In this document: piece after piece, positions 11,509-23,164 of the stretch
Numbering within the stretch: position 1 is the first letter of the stretch
How the letters are laid out: every line of letters starts with the position of its first letter
Program-made: the position numbers and the translations under genes
From: Orychophragmus violaceus
Lineage: Eukaryota; Streptophyta; Magnoliopsida; Brassicales; Brassicaceae
Direction: 5' to 3'
Length of the DNA stretch: 64,000 bases
Assembly: GCA_030180135.1 (NCBI GenBank)
Contig: CM058239.1
Coordinates: forward strand, 42,357,270-42,421,269
Notes under the pieces: generated by a model
Seen by the model: only the letters and a program-made list of their open reading frames with translations
What the model was told of the DNA's origin: nothing
Databases searched by the model: none

Positions 11509-11948
11509 CCTTACCGAGTGAAGATCGTCATGTTCGGAAGCCGATTGGGAATGAGATTAAATTTTCATCGCTAATATTACAATAACAAATCTATAGAGAG
11601 AGAATTCTATAGAGAAGGGAGAGCAAAATACTTGCGGAAGGAGAGAAATTAAGAATGAAGAGGACCGGAGAGAAGTATTTATAGGCAAAGTGGGAGTTCT
11701 TCGAGGAGAGTGCAATCATTGCACCTAAGGCGACTCTTCAGTGTCCAACGATTATAGGCATCATCATTACATCCAAGCGGCCTTTCAACTTCCAGCATCT
11801 TCCCAAGAAACTCTTGACTTTCCCGAGGATAAAAACGACAAAACAAACAGGCCGACCAAGCCTCCGGCGAACATGTATCAGCCCAACTAAAAACTTGGCA
11901 ATCCGCCGACTTCAGTGGCCTCAAAGATCGATAAACTGGGGGGCTTAC

Positions 11949-12473
11949 TGTTATATATGGGTTTGGCACACCCATTCAGTTAGCTCGGCCCATATATGTT
12001 CTTTGGACAAAAGGGTCGGCCCAACAGAAGCAAACTCGGCCCATCAACAAAGATTAATCGGTCACACCAAGCCCGTCATGTTTGGCTCGGCCCATTTCGT
12101 CATCGAAAGTACGGCCCCATACGCACGAACTCGACAAAGAGTCAACGGTCCATATAAAGTACGACCGGATTGTACTATAAATAGGAGTGATCACTGTACA
12201 TTAATGTAATTTTTTTAGATTTGTGCACTTACTGTCTATCTCTAGAATTAACACGTCCCGAATTGTAACTCGAGCTCGTCTCTTGACTTGCTCAGACCCT
12301 TTCTTATTTCAATACAAACACGTTCGTCTCCCGAACGATTTCCGTACTTTCCTGTTCATTTCTGATCTTAGTCAGTTCCCTCTTAAGATAAACTTTGACC
12401 CTTGGACCCCGAGCACGTCAGCTCTCCCGAGCAAGACGAGTATCTGGCCTTTGTGACGAACTCGGTTATTACA
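11949..12473 (+). repeat. 3' LTR of the Tat-like element
   Basis: The LTR starts TGTTATATATGGG, ends CGGTTATTACA (TG...CA) and is preceded by a G-rich polypurine tract. A TATA-like ACTATAAATAGG occurs at 12173-12184 within it, so promoter and transcript start are probably near 12200. No tRNA-complementary site follows the end at 12473, which agrees with a 3' rather than a 5' LTR. Confidence 0.8.
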
Positions 12474-13152
12474 GATACCCGAAAGGTATTCAAACAGAAA
12501 TGACAGAAGTGCATAACATAATTAAAAAGAGAGAAGCTTAAAATTGTTGAACTCAGATCTCTGATCTCTAGTCTCGTTGAAGAATTTTTCTTTATTTTCA
12601 AAGTGTGAAAGGCATGTTGTGGACATACGTCTTAAATGATTCAGCTTCTATGAGAATCTTAAGAGTGAAGTTTTTTTTCTGTCATCAGTTAATTATCAAT
12701 TATCCTTATAGATTTGCGAGAAAAGAAGCTTTGTTTTATAAAGATTCTTATTATGTGGATGGCTCCTGGCATAATTTTTTGTTTTATATTTATTTAAAAT
12801 ACATTTACTTTTTGGCAATAAACTTACAATAGTATAATAGTTGAACTGAATACAAATCATGATTTTACAACAACAAAAAGTACATCTAATTGATCAACTC
12901 AAGTTGAATCGTCACTTTGCCATTGTGCAAAGTACCAAACGAAATCTAGTGTTTTATGGATATTGTAAACAAGAACATAACTTTTTATAGTACCTTAAGC
13001 ATTAAAAAAAAAAAGGGTTTTTCAGGCAGCATTATCACCACTTTTGGAAGGGAGCACAACAACGGCAAAAGATTTTCAAACAAATAAGCAGTGTCCTAAA
13101 AAGTCAGCTTCCATGTTCAAAATAAGGTGGGAGAAAAACTCTTATATGTATC
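12474..13152. other. 3' flank of the BPL2-like gene, no gene seen
   Basis: AT-rich sequence lies between the Tat-like LTR and the BPL2 stop codon. It should include the 3' UTR and polyadenylation region of the minus-strand gene (near 13152-12840). Only chance ORFs are present. Confidence 0.6.
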
Positions 13153-14590
13153 TCAAGACTGTCCTGAAGCAACAATAGGAGTAGACTCCTGCTGTTTCTG
13201 CGGTTGCGGTTGCACCGGTTGGGATTGCGATTCAGGGAGTTTTAAATCTTGTCCTGGTTGGTCTGAAGCCTTTGGTGATTCAGACAAATGAACACTAGCT
13301 ACTTCATCAACAGCTTTCTTCTTCTCTTCTTCCTCCTCAACCATTCCAACTTTCTCTTTCGCCTTTTGTCCAACTTCTTCTGCAGCTTTACTCACTTTGT
13401 TAAACGCACCAGTAACCCACGTGGTGCCGGTTAAAACATACCGGTTATTCATTATAGTCGAACCAGCATTGCTCACTGTTTGCTCGGCTGCAGCGATGGC
13501 TGATCTGGTTTTCTCTGTGACTTGAAACTTGTGATCAACTTCTTTGACTTTTTCGCTCACAACCGTTGTCCCGGTGTTGACTTTCTCTGTGAATCCGATT
13601 CTCTTGTCGAAGGATGCGACTTTAGCTGAAGCTGTTGATGTTAGCTGATGCTTCTCATCAAGGCTTTTTGCTTTAGCTATGACGTCTTTACCTAGAATAA
13701 ACCCTTTTGAAATCATACTGGTTACAACATCTTCAGCTTTTCTGAATACTGATACATCTTCCTTTGGAGGAGATGAAGATTTTTCGCTCTCTTTCGATGA
13801 CTCCTGAGTAGAAAAAAAATTAAAGTCAGACAAAGAGATTCTCAAGAGAGTTTGCTGAGGTTTAAGATTTTGATTTTTTTTTCTCCAACAACAAAAAACT
13901 TTCATTATAAGCAAGAGGAAGTGACAGAATGTGAATAACAATGACTAAGCCATTGAGGCACCACTGGGAAGCAAACAAGAATGTAACCCCTTTTGAGCAA
14001 CAAGATGAGCTGCTTGATTGAGATGACAAACTTATAGATGTCTTTGGATAGATTGTGGATATCCCAAACAATATACTCATGTTTCACATGTCAAATGAGT
14101 ATTTCAATCAGAAAATGATTTCTTAAGGGCTTACAATGGATGCTAAAGCATCAGGGGGTAGCTGGTAATCAGGTGACATTGTGACCGTGACCGCGGAATC
14201 AACAATGGTTGCTCCCTGGAAGCAAAATGGACGTTATAACAGAGCGGTCTGAAACTATTTGTGCAAATTATTGAACATCAAAATGTATGTTGAAATATTT
14301 GGTTAGGGATACTACTCATTGCATAAGGTGTGAATCTTACAGTGAGGAGAATAGCAGTTTCAGCTCCTTGTAAATCTTTGAATGTAACATATGCTAGTTT
14401 AGAACCTCCCTCATTCTCACTGTAGAAACCAAACTCAAAAGAATGTCACATAATTAAGAGTCTTAGAAAAATAAAAAAGAAGCGACCTTTGTATGTCGAG
14501 GTAAACAATCTCGCCGGAAAAGGAGAAAAATTCTCTGAGTTCTCCTTCTGTTGCTCCTAAAGAAACATTGCTGACTTTGACAGTTACCAT
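13153..14590 (-). CDS. BPL2: BPA1-like RRM protein (BPL2 ortholog)
   Basis: The four coding exons on the minus strand are 14590-14487, 14419-14341, 14215-14135 and 13803-13153. All have GT-AG junctions and join to 305 codons including stop (304 aa). The N-terminal RRM (about residues 1-75, MVTVKVSNVSLGATEGELRE; RNP1-like KLAYVTF) is followed by an acidic/Ser linker, an Ala/Val/Lys-rich middle with KFQVTEKTRSAI and GTTWVTGAFNKVSKAAEEVG, and a Gln/Pro-rich C-terminus. This architecture is that of the Arabidopsis binding partner of ACD11 (BPA1) family, where BPL proteins bind the sphingolipid-transfer protein ACD11 and modulate ROS and cell death. Adjacency to a SYP22 gene points to At5g46870 rather than BPA1 or BPL1. 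The start codon follows a TTGCAG acceptor, so a 5'-UTR intron is likely. The frame is intact. Confidence 0.93.
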
Positions 14591-15713
14591 CTGCAATAGA
14601 AACAATGAAATCTTTTGATTATGAAATCATCTTTGGTTTGCTTATTCTACAAGTATGAATGATTAAACCTAATTCCAAGAATGAACTCCAAAAATTAAAT
14701 AGTTTCATCATAATTATACTTCAAATTAATCAAACAAATTAGCGATTCCCAACGACATTTTCAACAGATCTATTATTCGCATCAGGCGATCACGATTATA
14801 CATAATTAGAGAAGAGAAGGAAGATTCGGATATGTAAAAATCACCGACATTGGGAATTATAGATTTAACGGAAGATTTTCTCTTTTCACCAGCGACGAAC
14901 GTATTTGAAACGCAAAAAAAAAAAAAAAAAAAAAAAGACTCGAATGAAGAAAAAATATTTTGGATAGAGAAACCAAAATGCGAATTTGAATTTATATGAG
15001 AAAATGGCACGTGTAACCGTCCGGACCGCCAACCTCATACGGTGTGAATGGGGGAGAGGGAGATCGTCGTGCTTAGAGCTATTTCATTGTCGGGAACGAT
15101 TCTATTTTTATTACAAAGACGTGAGTGACATAATCACGTCACCCACCAATTATTACCATCCACGTTGGACGTGGCCGAACCGTTACTTGAAACAGATAAT
15201 CTCATCATTGAAAATTTTCACATTTATTAAAATTTGCCCTTTGAATTTATAGATAGTTAACCTATGACCTTTCCATTAGGTAAGAAACCTTTTCTCGGTT
15301 ATCTGTGTTTGATTTTGGTTTTGGATACAATAACATCGGTTTCATTAATCGTTTTGTTCTTCTGGTTTAAATCCGTTGATGTTATTGTATCCAAAACCAA
15401 AATCAAACACAGATAACCGAGGAAAAGGTGTGTAAACCGGTTTGATTGTTCACTGTTTAAATAAAGAAATAATAAAATGAGGAGAGATTAGTAAATAAAT
15501 AAAAATGAAAGGATCAGAAAAGAAAAAAAAAACTACGCTTTTCAATTTCTGTCTCACTCCTCCACGATTCACGCCTGGACCCTAATAATTTCCTTTCTCA
15601 GCAAAAAAAAATCTAATTACTAATTTCTTCGTTGGAGATCGGTTCTGATTTCGTCGATCAATTTTCTGGGAAAAACAAGATAAGATTTCGGGTGATTTGT
15701 TCATCTTAAGAAG
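14591..15713. promoter_or_regulatory. Shared divergent promoter region of BPL2 and SYP22
   Basis: This 1.1-kb region separates two divergent genes. It holds the BPL2 5'-UTR intron and leader (about 14591-14990). A cluster of ACGT-core elements follows: a G-box CACGTG at 15008-15013, then GACGTGAGTGAC / CACGTCAC / CCACGTTGGACGTGG between 15118 and 15172. A 24-nt A run lies at 14913-14936. After an inverted repeat (15288-15428) comes a pyrimidine-rich SYP22 leader (15540-15713). G-box/ACGT elements are bound by bZIP and bHLH factors; which gene they control is not shown. Confidence 0.6.
15288..15428. repeat. Near-perfect inverted repeat (hairpin) in the SYP22 upstream region
   Basis: Arm 1 (15288-15337) and arm 2 (15378-15428) are exact inverse complements over about 50 bp except for one extra C, separated by a 40-bp loop. 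Transcribed from either side this would fold into a long stem, about 290 bp upstream of the SYP22 start codon. It could be a young foldback/MITE remnant or a small-RNA-producing hairpin. No TE terminus or target duplication is obvious. Confidence 0.9.
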
Positions 15714-17217
15714 ATGAGTTTTCAAGATTTAGAAGCTGGAAAAGGACGATCGAGGAAGAACAATGGTGGTCGGCAAGATTTGACGCAAGCCGTCGCTTCC
15801 GGAATATTCCAGATCAATACCGGAGTCTCCACATTTCAGCGACTCGTTAACACACTCGGTACTCCCAAAGATACGCCGGAGCTCCGGGATAAGCTGTAAG
15901 TTTGAAATTCTAAATTCTTTTAATCTCAATTGAAAAAATCAATTTGGATATTGATTTTGTGGAATTTGATTTGATTCCGAATTGAAATTTGTTTGTATGT
16001 TAATATGCATATAGGCACAAGACACGATTGCATATTGGACAGCTTGTGAAGGACACTTCTGCTAAACTCAAAGAAGCTAGTGAAACTGATCATCGAAGTG
16101 ATGTTAATGTAAAAGTGAAATCTTTCTTCTTTGTTTTTGTTTTATGTCAATCTTCTTAATTGTTTTCTTTTGATTGTTTTGTGTAGCCAAGTAAGAAGAT
16201 TGCAGATGCTAAGCTTGCAAAGGACTTTCAAGCTGTCTTAAAAGAGTTTCAGAAAGCTCAACAAACTGCTGCTGAAAGAGAAACCACTTATACTCCTTTC
16301 GTTCCTCAATCTGCTCAACCCTCTAGGTATGTGACTTTGTCTATGTTGAAACTCAAATTTGGAATCAACAATTGGAATTTGGAATGTGATGATCAGAAGC
16401 AAAAGCAAATCCATCAAATTTGTTATCAGAGTCAGATGATGAAGACGGTTTATGTTGTTCTTGATGATCTAAAGCATAAAGTTTCACTTTTTGTTAGTCT
16501 GGTTTTAATGAACTTTGTTTCTTGTTTGTGTTTGCTCGATACGTAGCTATACAGCGAGTGAAGTAGATAGGATCCCGGAACAGCGGGCACAAGTTGTGGA
16601 GTCAAAAAGGTTGGTGATACCGAAAAAGAAAAATCTTGTACACGTCTCTATGCTTTTTTTGATACAACTTACCGTCCTCTTGTTGGATTGCTTGCAGGCA
16701 AGAACTTGTATTGCTAGACAACGAGATTGCATTCAACGAGGCTGTGATCGAAGAAAGAGAGCAAGGGATACAAGAAATCCATCATCACATTGGCGAGGTT
16801 AACGAAATATTCAAAGATCTTGCGGTTCTGGTTAACGATCAAGGGGTCATGATAGGTAAAGAACCTATACAAACTCATTAAGAACATGCCCCTCAATTCT
16901 ACAGTTTATATAGAGCTCATTTTCTTTCTGTTTTGGCAGATGATATCGGTACTCACATTGACAACTCTCGAGCTGCAACTGCACAAGGAAAGTCTCAGCT
17001 CGCACAAGCCTCAAAAACACAAAGATCAAACTCGTCTCTGGTAAATACACTCAAAACTTTTTGGATAACAGTGAATGAATGAATGGTTTTCAGGAAACCT
17101 TAGTGATGGGTTTAGGCTACACTCTAATGTCTTGGTATTGTTTACACGCAGGCATGCTTGCTCTTGGTGATATTTGGCATCGTACTCCTGATCGTGATTA
17201 TCGTACTAGCAGCATGA
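15714..17217 (+). CDS. SYP22: Qa-SNARE syntaxin of the vacuole/PVC (SYP22/VAM3 ortholog)
   Basis: The seven coding exons are 15714-15895, 16015-16108, 16187-16326, 16547-16609, 16698-16855, 16940-17040 and 17152-17217. All have GT-AG introns and join to 268 codons including stop (267 aa). The order is an N-terminal Habc region (about residues 25-125; TPKDTPELRDKLHKTRL), a linker, the Qa-SNARE helix (about 165-235; NEIAFNEAVIEEREQG, then VNDQGVMIDDIGTHID) and a C-terminal membrane anchor (about 247-266, LLLVIFGIVLLIVIIV). In Arabidopsis SYP22 (VAM3/SGR3) acts in fusion at the vacuole and prevacuolar compartment with VTI11 and SYP51. It fits SYP22 much better than SYP21: the N-terminus QAVASGIFQINTGVSTFQRL is the SYP22 form, as I recall the family. 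The ATG sits directly after an AAG-rich leader. The reading frame is intact. Confidence 0.96.
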
Positions 17218-17471
17218 TTTTGGAAACTTTCGAATGTGTTCGTTAATCTTAAAGCATCAATGAGTGGAAAACTACTTCGTATATAACTTAATTTGCATAC
17301 AAAAACTTAGAAGTTGGGTTTCGGTTTGGTTTGGAGGGTCTATTGGTTAATGTAATAGAGTGCGCGTGTGTGGTTCTTTTTTGTTGTGCAAACTATTTGT
17401 TGGAGATGAGTGGAAAGTCTGTTGCTTTTGTCTAAAAGCTGATTCATGACTGCTTTAGGTTCTTACAAGAT

Positions 17472-18701
17472 TCAACCTTTTGAGTACAAGATAGATGCCA
17501 CAAGGATTGAAAATGCGGACAAAACCGCAGCCACAAATGTAACAGCAGAAACATACTCTGTATGATTCCTGATTCCGGCAGGGATATCCCAGACAACGGA
17601 TCTGGTTGCGGTGTTCCATCCGCTAATCGACAAAACCAAACATCTTCTCTGTTCTTGTCCCTTGTTCGGTACATGTCTCGAGCACATGAACAAGTCTGGC
17701 TCTCCAAACTCCACTCTAGAGTATCCACTCTCTTCGAGAGGCTGGAGAGATCAGCAAAAAATGATCTTATTGATATTGATCAAAACAAGATAAACACAAG
17801 TGTCCTTGTCAATCTGATATTGAGTGATAAATTAATCACCTGATACCGAGCATGTAAAGGAAGTTTAACGCTGATTTCACCATTTTCATCCTCATAATCT
17901 CTAGAACTGATATCGACATGAACCTCAATGACAGACCTGTTTGATCTGAAGGAAGGCTGCTCGAGATCCGTGTCTCCAAACACAGAAACGTCTCTGAAGG
18001 CTGCAATATATTGAAAACTCAATCAGAAATATTATCATCAGAAGATTGAAAGCTAAAGCTTTTTTTAACGAGATTGATCTGTCTTTCTTCTTGATCTTCA
18101 CCTCTGCGTTGCTGAAGACTCCGAAGCTCAAAAGGATCAGCAAAAACTCCCAAAGGCAAACGTTCAACAATCACGAGCTCGTGAAGCTGAGATTGTGAGG
18201 GACGAAGAAGAAGCTTGATGGATGTAAGTAGATGACAATGCAAACCTTCACCTGTTATGCTTCTGTCTTGTAAAAAAGATACAGCAGGAACAATGTTATG
18301 ATCTTCAGAAGGAATCTTATCAGAACATTGTTGAAGAAGCAGGAAGTTTCTAAACTCTGAGTCGTTCACGGAAGTTTGTGTAGTGAAATAAGACTGCATA
18401 ACGTATTGATCGGAGATACAAAACGAATCGGAATTGAACATTTCATCAGAATCTCTGTAACTTTTTTCAACCTGTAAGAAAAAAAATCATTCATCGAGTA
18501 AATCATAGACCGAAGTTATCCTAAATCGCTACACGAATGGGAACATTTAGTTATATAGAATTTCGAGCTAATCTGAACCAGTTTCTCTCAAAATCATTGA
18601 CAGAGATTTCTAACCTGATCAGTTGAGACAGGATTCAAGCAGCACATCGCCCAGAAGATGAAGACCACGGCTATTACCGGTCTCTGGCGTTTGTTACCCA
18701 T
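17472..18701 (-). CDS. PIG-X-like subunit of GPI mannosyltransferase I
   Basis: The minus-strand exons 18701-18615, 18471-18102, 18000-17840 and 17741-17472 join in frame to 296 codons including stop (295 aa). The N-terminus (MGNKRQRPVIAVVFIFWAM) is a signal peptide. The lumenal PIG-X domain shows ERLPLGVFADPFEL and LPLHARYQ. The C-terminus ends in a hydrophobic segment (about residues 262-290) and SKG. PIG-X stabilises PIG-M, the ER enzyme that adds the first mannose to the GPI anchor precursor. The gene order matches At5g46850. It is convergent with SYP22, with stop codons about 255 bp apart. I chose the ATG at 18701 because the upstream in-frame Met at 18782 would add 27 residues before the signal peptide. 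Confidence 0.9.
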
Positions 18702-19353
18702 TACAGATCGTGAAACGTAATTGGCGAATGAGAGAGAGATTAGTTGACTTTCGATTCCATTTGTTTCATAGCTCTTCTCCAAGCTCGACTACACGGACCA
18801 TTGTTTTTGTTTGTTCCGGTGAGGGTCAAGTCCGTTTTGCTCGCCGGCTATTAATTGGATAAGTTGCCGGTTAAACCAATCTCGGCCCGGTTTTGTTGGT
18901 TCGAAATGGGCCGGTTTAGTTCTTAAGTACAAACGACACTTTAATCTGAAAAGAATAAAATAAAACAACTCAGATGAGTTGGCCGCAAGATATTAGGTCA
19001 GGGGAAAGAACTTACTTTTTTGTTTAAAACCAAAAAAAAGGAAAAAAAAAGTGTCTTTATTGTGAAAAAGCGAAAGCCAGAGAACCCACAAAACCCATGA
19101 AAATTCAATTAAAAACGAAAAGACAGAGAAAATCTAATTTTACAAAAGAAGAATCGAATGAAGCTTTATAGACTTTGAAATTGAATTCTCTTCGTTATAC
19201 TATAATATAACATATGATACCCAATTTCTATTTCTTTTTCAACATCTAAACACTGTTCATTCAATAGCTTTGACACATTTTCAATGCTAACAGAAAAAAA
19301 TACGAGAGAATTTGAAAAAATGAAATTACATGATATATATATATATATATATA
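18702..19353 (-). promoter_or_regulatory. Upstream region of the PIG-X-like gene
   Basis: This holds the gene's leader and presumed promoter. A TGGGCC (site II/TCP-type element, 18907-18912) and a neighbouring CGGCCCGG lie about 185-210 bp upstream of the start codon, as is common for housekeeping plant genes. The distal part (19000-19350) is A-rich and ends in a (TA)n run at 19332-19352 beside a Helitron end. No gene is seen. Confidence 0.55.
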
Positions 19354-19583
19354 CTAGGTGGGGTGTCCGCACCCTGTATACTAGTGCGGACATAGCGGTA
19401 TTTTGTTAAAGTAAAAAAAATTGGAAATTATTTTCATTATGAAATATTTTATCGCGAAAACATTATAATTAGCAATCGTCGGAGCTCTATAGCTACTTGT
19501 TGTTTGGCTTTTTTGGAACATTATTGTCACAATTCTTCTTCTGGTCGGAGCTAGAGTTCTCTAACCATTGTTATTCATACTCT

Positions 19584-19675
<92 letters not shown>

Positions 19676-19962
19676 ATTCTCTTCTTATCTTACCCTATAA
19701 ATAATACGATTTTATTATATAAAATATTATTATTTACAACAATCATATTTATTAATAACTAAATCTATAACTCAAACAATATTTTTGTATTTATCTTCTT
19801 ATTTTTTTTAATTAGATTGTATTTATCTTTAAAATAAATTAACCTAACAATATAAAATAAGGTTAATGTTGTAATTAACTTAATTTCATTAATGGTAAAT
19901 TTGTAATCAACCATTTTGAGAGTGAATATAAGGCCAAAGACACTTCCCAATTAATATAAAGA
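19354..19962 (-). mobile_element. Non-autonomous Helitron (609 bp)
   Basis: Read on the minus strand it begins TCTTTATATTAATTGGGAAG (19962 downward) after a host A. It ends with a hairpin (GTCCGCAC / GTGCGGAC, 8-bp stem, at about 19367-19393), eleven bases, and CTAG followed by host T. These are the Helitron hallmarks: 5'-TC, 3' hairpin then CTRR, insertion between A and T, no target duplication. The ends resemble those of the large Helitron at 44658-57484, which could have supplied the transposase. It contains a long (CT)n run and no coding sequence. Confidence 0.85.
19588..19673 (+). repeat. (CT)n microsatellite, about 43 units
   Basis: An uninterrupted CT dinucleotide run lies inside the small Helitron. 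It creates spurious Ser-Leu repeat frames on the plus strand. Confidence 0.95.
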
Positions 19963-19988
19963 TTGGTCAAAATATTTCCGTTTAAAAC

Positions 19989-22291
19989 TTAAGCATTCTG
20001 AGATATATTATTCAACCGAGCTAAAGTTGATCTTGCTAACAAGTCGGCATAACTATTTTCCAACCGAGGAATGAAATAAAACGATAAAGAAGAAAATCGT
20101 CTAACAAAACTTCTTATGTCAAACCAGATACCAGCAATCTCAATTAACTCCGTCCATGAGCGAAAGGTAGTAATGCCGAGAAATCTGGATATGGTTAATA
20201 CCATCTAGTATGCAAGTTCAAAAACCTGAGTGCATTGCCAAAGCTTATGTAGTCATGATCGGGTGCATGTAACGACGATTTGTGAGTCCTAAAAACCCGT
20301 TGCGCCATCACCATCCTAAATCACCCAGCCCATTCCTCCGCCTCTCATATCATCCTTCGAGGCTCCATCATAGAAGCAAGAGAGAGAAGTTGGGTTTATG
20401 GTGTGCACAAACGGACGTTGATGGTTGGCTTGGATTTTCGAATGGCCATAGCTGCTTCCCATACCTTGGCGTCTGTAGTAGCTTTTGTTATGACCTCCTT
20501 TGCTGTAAACTCTTTACCGTCGAAAATCAACGTGTTCCTTGTTGTCCATATGTTCCAAAGGAGCCAAGACTACAAAAGTGTTAAAGATAAGCGAGATGGA
20601 GAAAGTTTATGCGCGTCTTATACCATGTCAAGAGCTGATGAGCATTTCTGGTATCATTCAACAAGCAGGGACTAATATCCAAAGGAGCAACATTCCAAAT
20701 TGATTTGGCAAAAGCGCAGGGTGAATAAGTGTGGTAAGGTTTCCAGTGTCCCACATCGTCTACATGGAGAGTTTGAATGTAAACCTCTATTCTGTAGTAA
20801 ATTTCCCACCAGTAGGGCATTTTTGGCTTCTCTCCATATAAAATGGTATATTTTCAGAGTTGTATTTACAACCTAGAGACATTTTTTCCAATTAAACGGG
20901 ATGGACGGTAATTGAGGACATGATTACCTTAAGAATTTATAGCATCACTTGAAAGATAAGCTTCATATTTTTCCAATAGCCAAACATGCTTGTCCGGTGG
21001 TTTAAGAGCACTTGGGGTTATGCTTCAGATAGAATCATAAAGAGGTAAGTGCAGCCGAATAACATCAATTTTCCAGCCATTTGAAGTGGGATTCACTAGG
21101 TCTGAAACTTTGAGAGAGAAATTTTGCATAGATTGGGGACCTATGGGAGTTATCGGCATGTTTGGCAAGAGCCACGCATTATTCCAGACTTCCACCGACT
21201 CTCCATTTCAGATAACCCAGCCAAGACCACGTTTCAGTAGTTCCTTCCCAGCCATGATACCGTGCCACCCGTGGGAAGCGTTTTGGACAAGTTCACAGGT
21301 TAAGAAGGGCTTATCATGTGCATATTTCCCCAAAACAACTCTAGTTAGCAAAGACTTGATATTTTTGAGGATCCTCCAACTTAATTTTTCAAGAAGAGCG
21401 ATATTGAAATATTAAATGTCTCTAAAGCCTAGTCCGCCCAAGAACTTTGGTTGAGAGATTTTCTTCCAAGAAACCCATGCCATATTCTTTTTGTTCAGGT
21501 TAGTGTCCCACCATAAGCGGGCAAGGATAGACTAGATTCACTTACACAAGGAAAGCGGGAATTTGAATCATGGCATGGTGTATGTTGGAATAGCGGAGAT
21601 GACTGATTTAAGTAGAATTTTCTTTCCAACTCCTGAAATCGTAGTCCAACTATGTGAGCGTTGGTGAATCCAGTCCACTAGACTCGTGAAATTGTCTCTT
21701 TTTCTTCTTCCAAATTTTTTTGGCAATCCCAATTATTTGACAACACCACCTTCTTTCTCCTTACCAAGAGTTGCTTCACTCTATCTTTCATTTCCTGTGG
21801 GGTTCAACGAGAGAACGTCACTGATGATTTGGCCACATTGATGTGTTTTCCCGAGAAGCTCTCATATGTCTTTAAGATATCTAGAAGGGACTGGCAGAAA
21901 GTCTCATTTGTTCTCCCGAAGAACATAGTGTCATCGGTGAATAGAAAATGGTTAATAAAGAGGGAGCGTCTCGCAACCTGCAAACCCTTAAGATTACCGG
22001 GCGTTTTTCCCTTGAGCAAAGCCCCGAGAGTAGTTTAGTGCATAGTATAAAGAGATAGGGAGTTAGTAGGTCTCCTTGTCTTAATCCTCTCGAAGGGATT
22101 GTGGAACCGTGAGGAGCTCCGGTTATGAGGTAAGAGTATCTCACTGAGGTTATACATTCAGTGATCCAGCTGATCCAAATGTGATGGAAACCGAGTTGAA
22201 GCATCATCTTCTTCAGGAAGCTCCACTCTATACGATCATAAGCCTTACTCATGTTAGTTTTCACTGCCATGAAGCATCTCTTTGGATTTTC
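19989..22291 (-). pseudogene. LINE A (non-LTR retrotransposon), RT to RNase H fragment
   Basis: Minus-strand frames give an RT core (NPKRCFMAVKTNMSKAYDRI at about 22288-22230, then GLRQGD, and FTDD in place of the usual FADD near 21950). A zf-RVT-like region follows (20820-20581), then a C-terminal RNase H-like segment ending at 19989 (SFYFIPRLENSYADLLA). Many frameshifts and stops interrupt it. The 5' half (endonuclease and N-terminal RT) is missing: the sequence stops at about 22291, where CACTA-type subterminal repeats begin. No poly-A tail is seen on the left. Confidence 0.85.
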
Positions 22292-22790
22292 CGTAGCTAT
22301 TTTTTTCCAGCTACGAATTAGCTACGACTACAAATCGTAACTATTGTATCTATTTGTAGCTATATAGCTATGCAATAACATCGTCACCATTTGTACCTAG
22401 TTAACTATGAATAGCTACGACAAAGTCATAGAAAACTATGGTTGTGATAAGCTACGTAAATTGTTGTAGCTAAATAGCTACGAGAACAGTTTGTGGCTAT
22501 TTGCAGCTAAATGACTACGAATAGCTATGAAGCTGTCGTAGAAACAAATAGCTATGATTAGCGACAAATTTGGTCGTAGACATATAGCTACGAACAACTC
22601 CGTGACTATTCATAGCTAATATAGCTGCAATTAGCTATGAAATATCCGTAGAAACATATAGTTAGGAATATATACGATCAGTTCCATGCCAATTCAGCTA
22701 CGATTTACATCGTCGAAACCGTAGACATGGCTACAACTATTGGCATATCGATCCGTAGCTAACTACACAAATAATAGAGTTCATGGGTTG
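22292..22790 (+). repeat. Subterminal repeat array, core TAGCTACGA
   Basis: About 20 copies of GTAGCTA / TAGCTACGA variants occur in both orientations within 500 bp. Such arrays bind the TNPA-type protein in EnSpm elements. Single further copies appear near 27022, 27040 and 27178, suggesting a right-hand counterpart of this array there. Confidence 0.75.
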
Positions 22791-23164
22791 TATGTATATA
22801 TGGTCATTCATATTTCAATTCAATCATTCAGCATGTGGTGATAAGAGAATATATTCTCTTTAGCTACGACCATAATCGTAGCAATCCGCAACTATGTAGA
22901 TATATCACGTTTTTATACTATTGCAACTACTTTTTTGTCGGAAAAGCTAAGATCTTTTATAAAAGCATGAGAACTCATATGCTTCTCACTCACAAACATT
23001 CATAGACATATTTCATACATACGACTGAAAAAATATATTCGATTTCGTTTTTTCTATCATTATGTAATATGAGTGATATTTATTTATTGGAAAAATGGAT
23101 GTATAAACGTTTAATATGTATTTATCATTCTGTGTCTTAGAAATTTGAGGAGGGATTAAATTAT

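Larger units (their letters stand above)
9060..12473 (+). mobile_element. 3' part of a Tat/Gypsy-like LTR element
   Basis: A run of six G residues (GGGGGGCTTAC, 11938-11948) acts as polypurine tract before a 525-bp LTR (11949-12473), so the element reads rightward and this is its 3' LTR. Upstream of the tract lies an antisense multi-exon reading frame (9129-11508). Known Tat-lineage elements of plants (RIRE2, Retand and relatives) carry an antisense ORF in exactly this place, so I infer Tat lineage. No gag-pol is visible; it would lie left of 1195, beyond the plus-strand copia insertion and the window edge. The LTR abuts the 3' flank of the BPL2-like gene. Confidence 0.65.

Noticed and set aside
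14986..15252. 88-codon ORF between BPL2 and SYP22
   Set aside because: Overlaps the G-box cluster in non-coding promoter DNA and has no recognisable domain.
16515..16802. 95-codon ORF within the SYP22 gene
   Set aside because: It runs through an intron and is out of frame with the SNARE in the last part; it is a shadow of the SYP22 exons.
19497..19762. Ser-Leu repeat frames
   Set aside because: Products of the (CT)n run inside the small Helitron.
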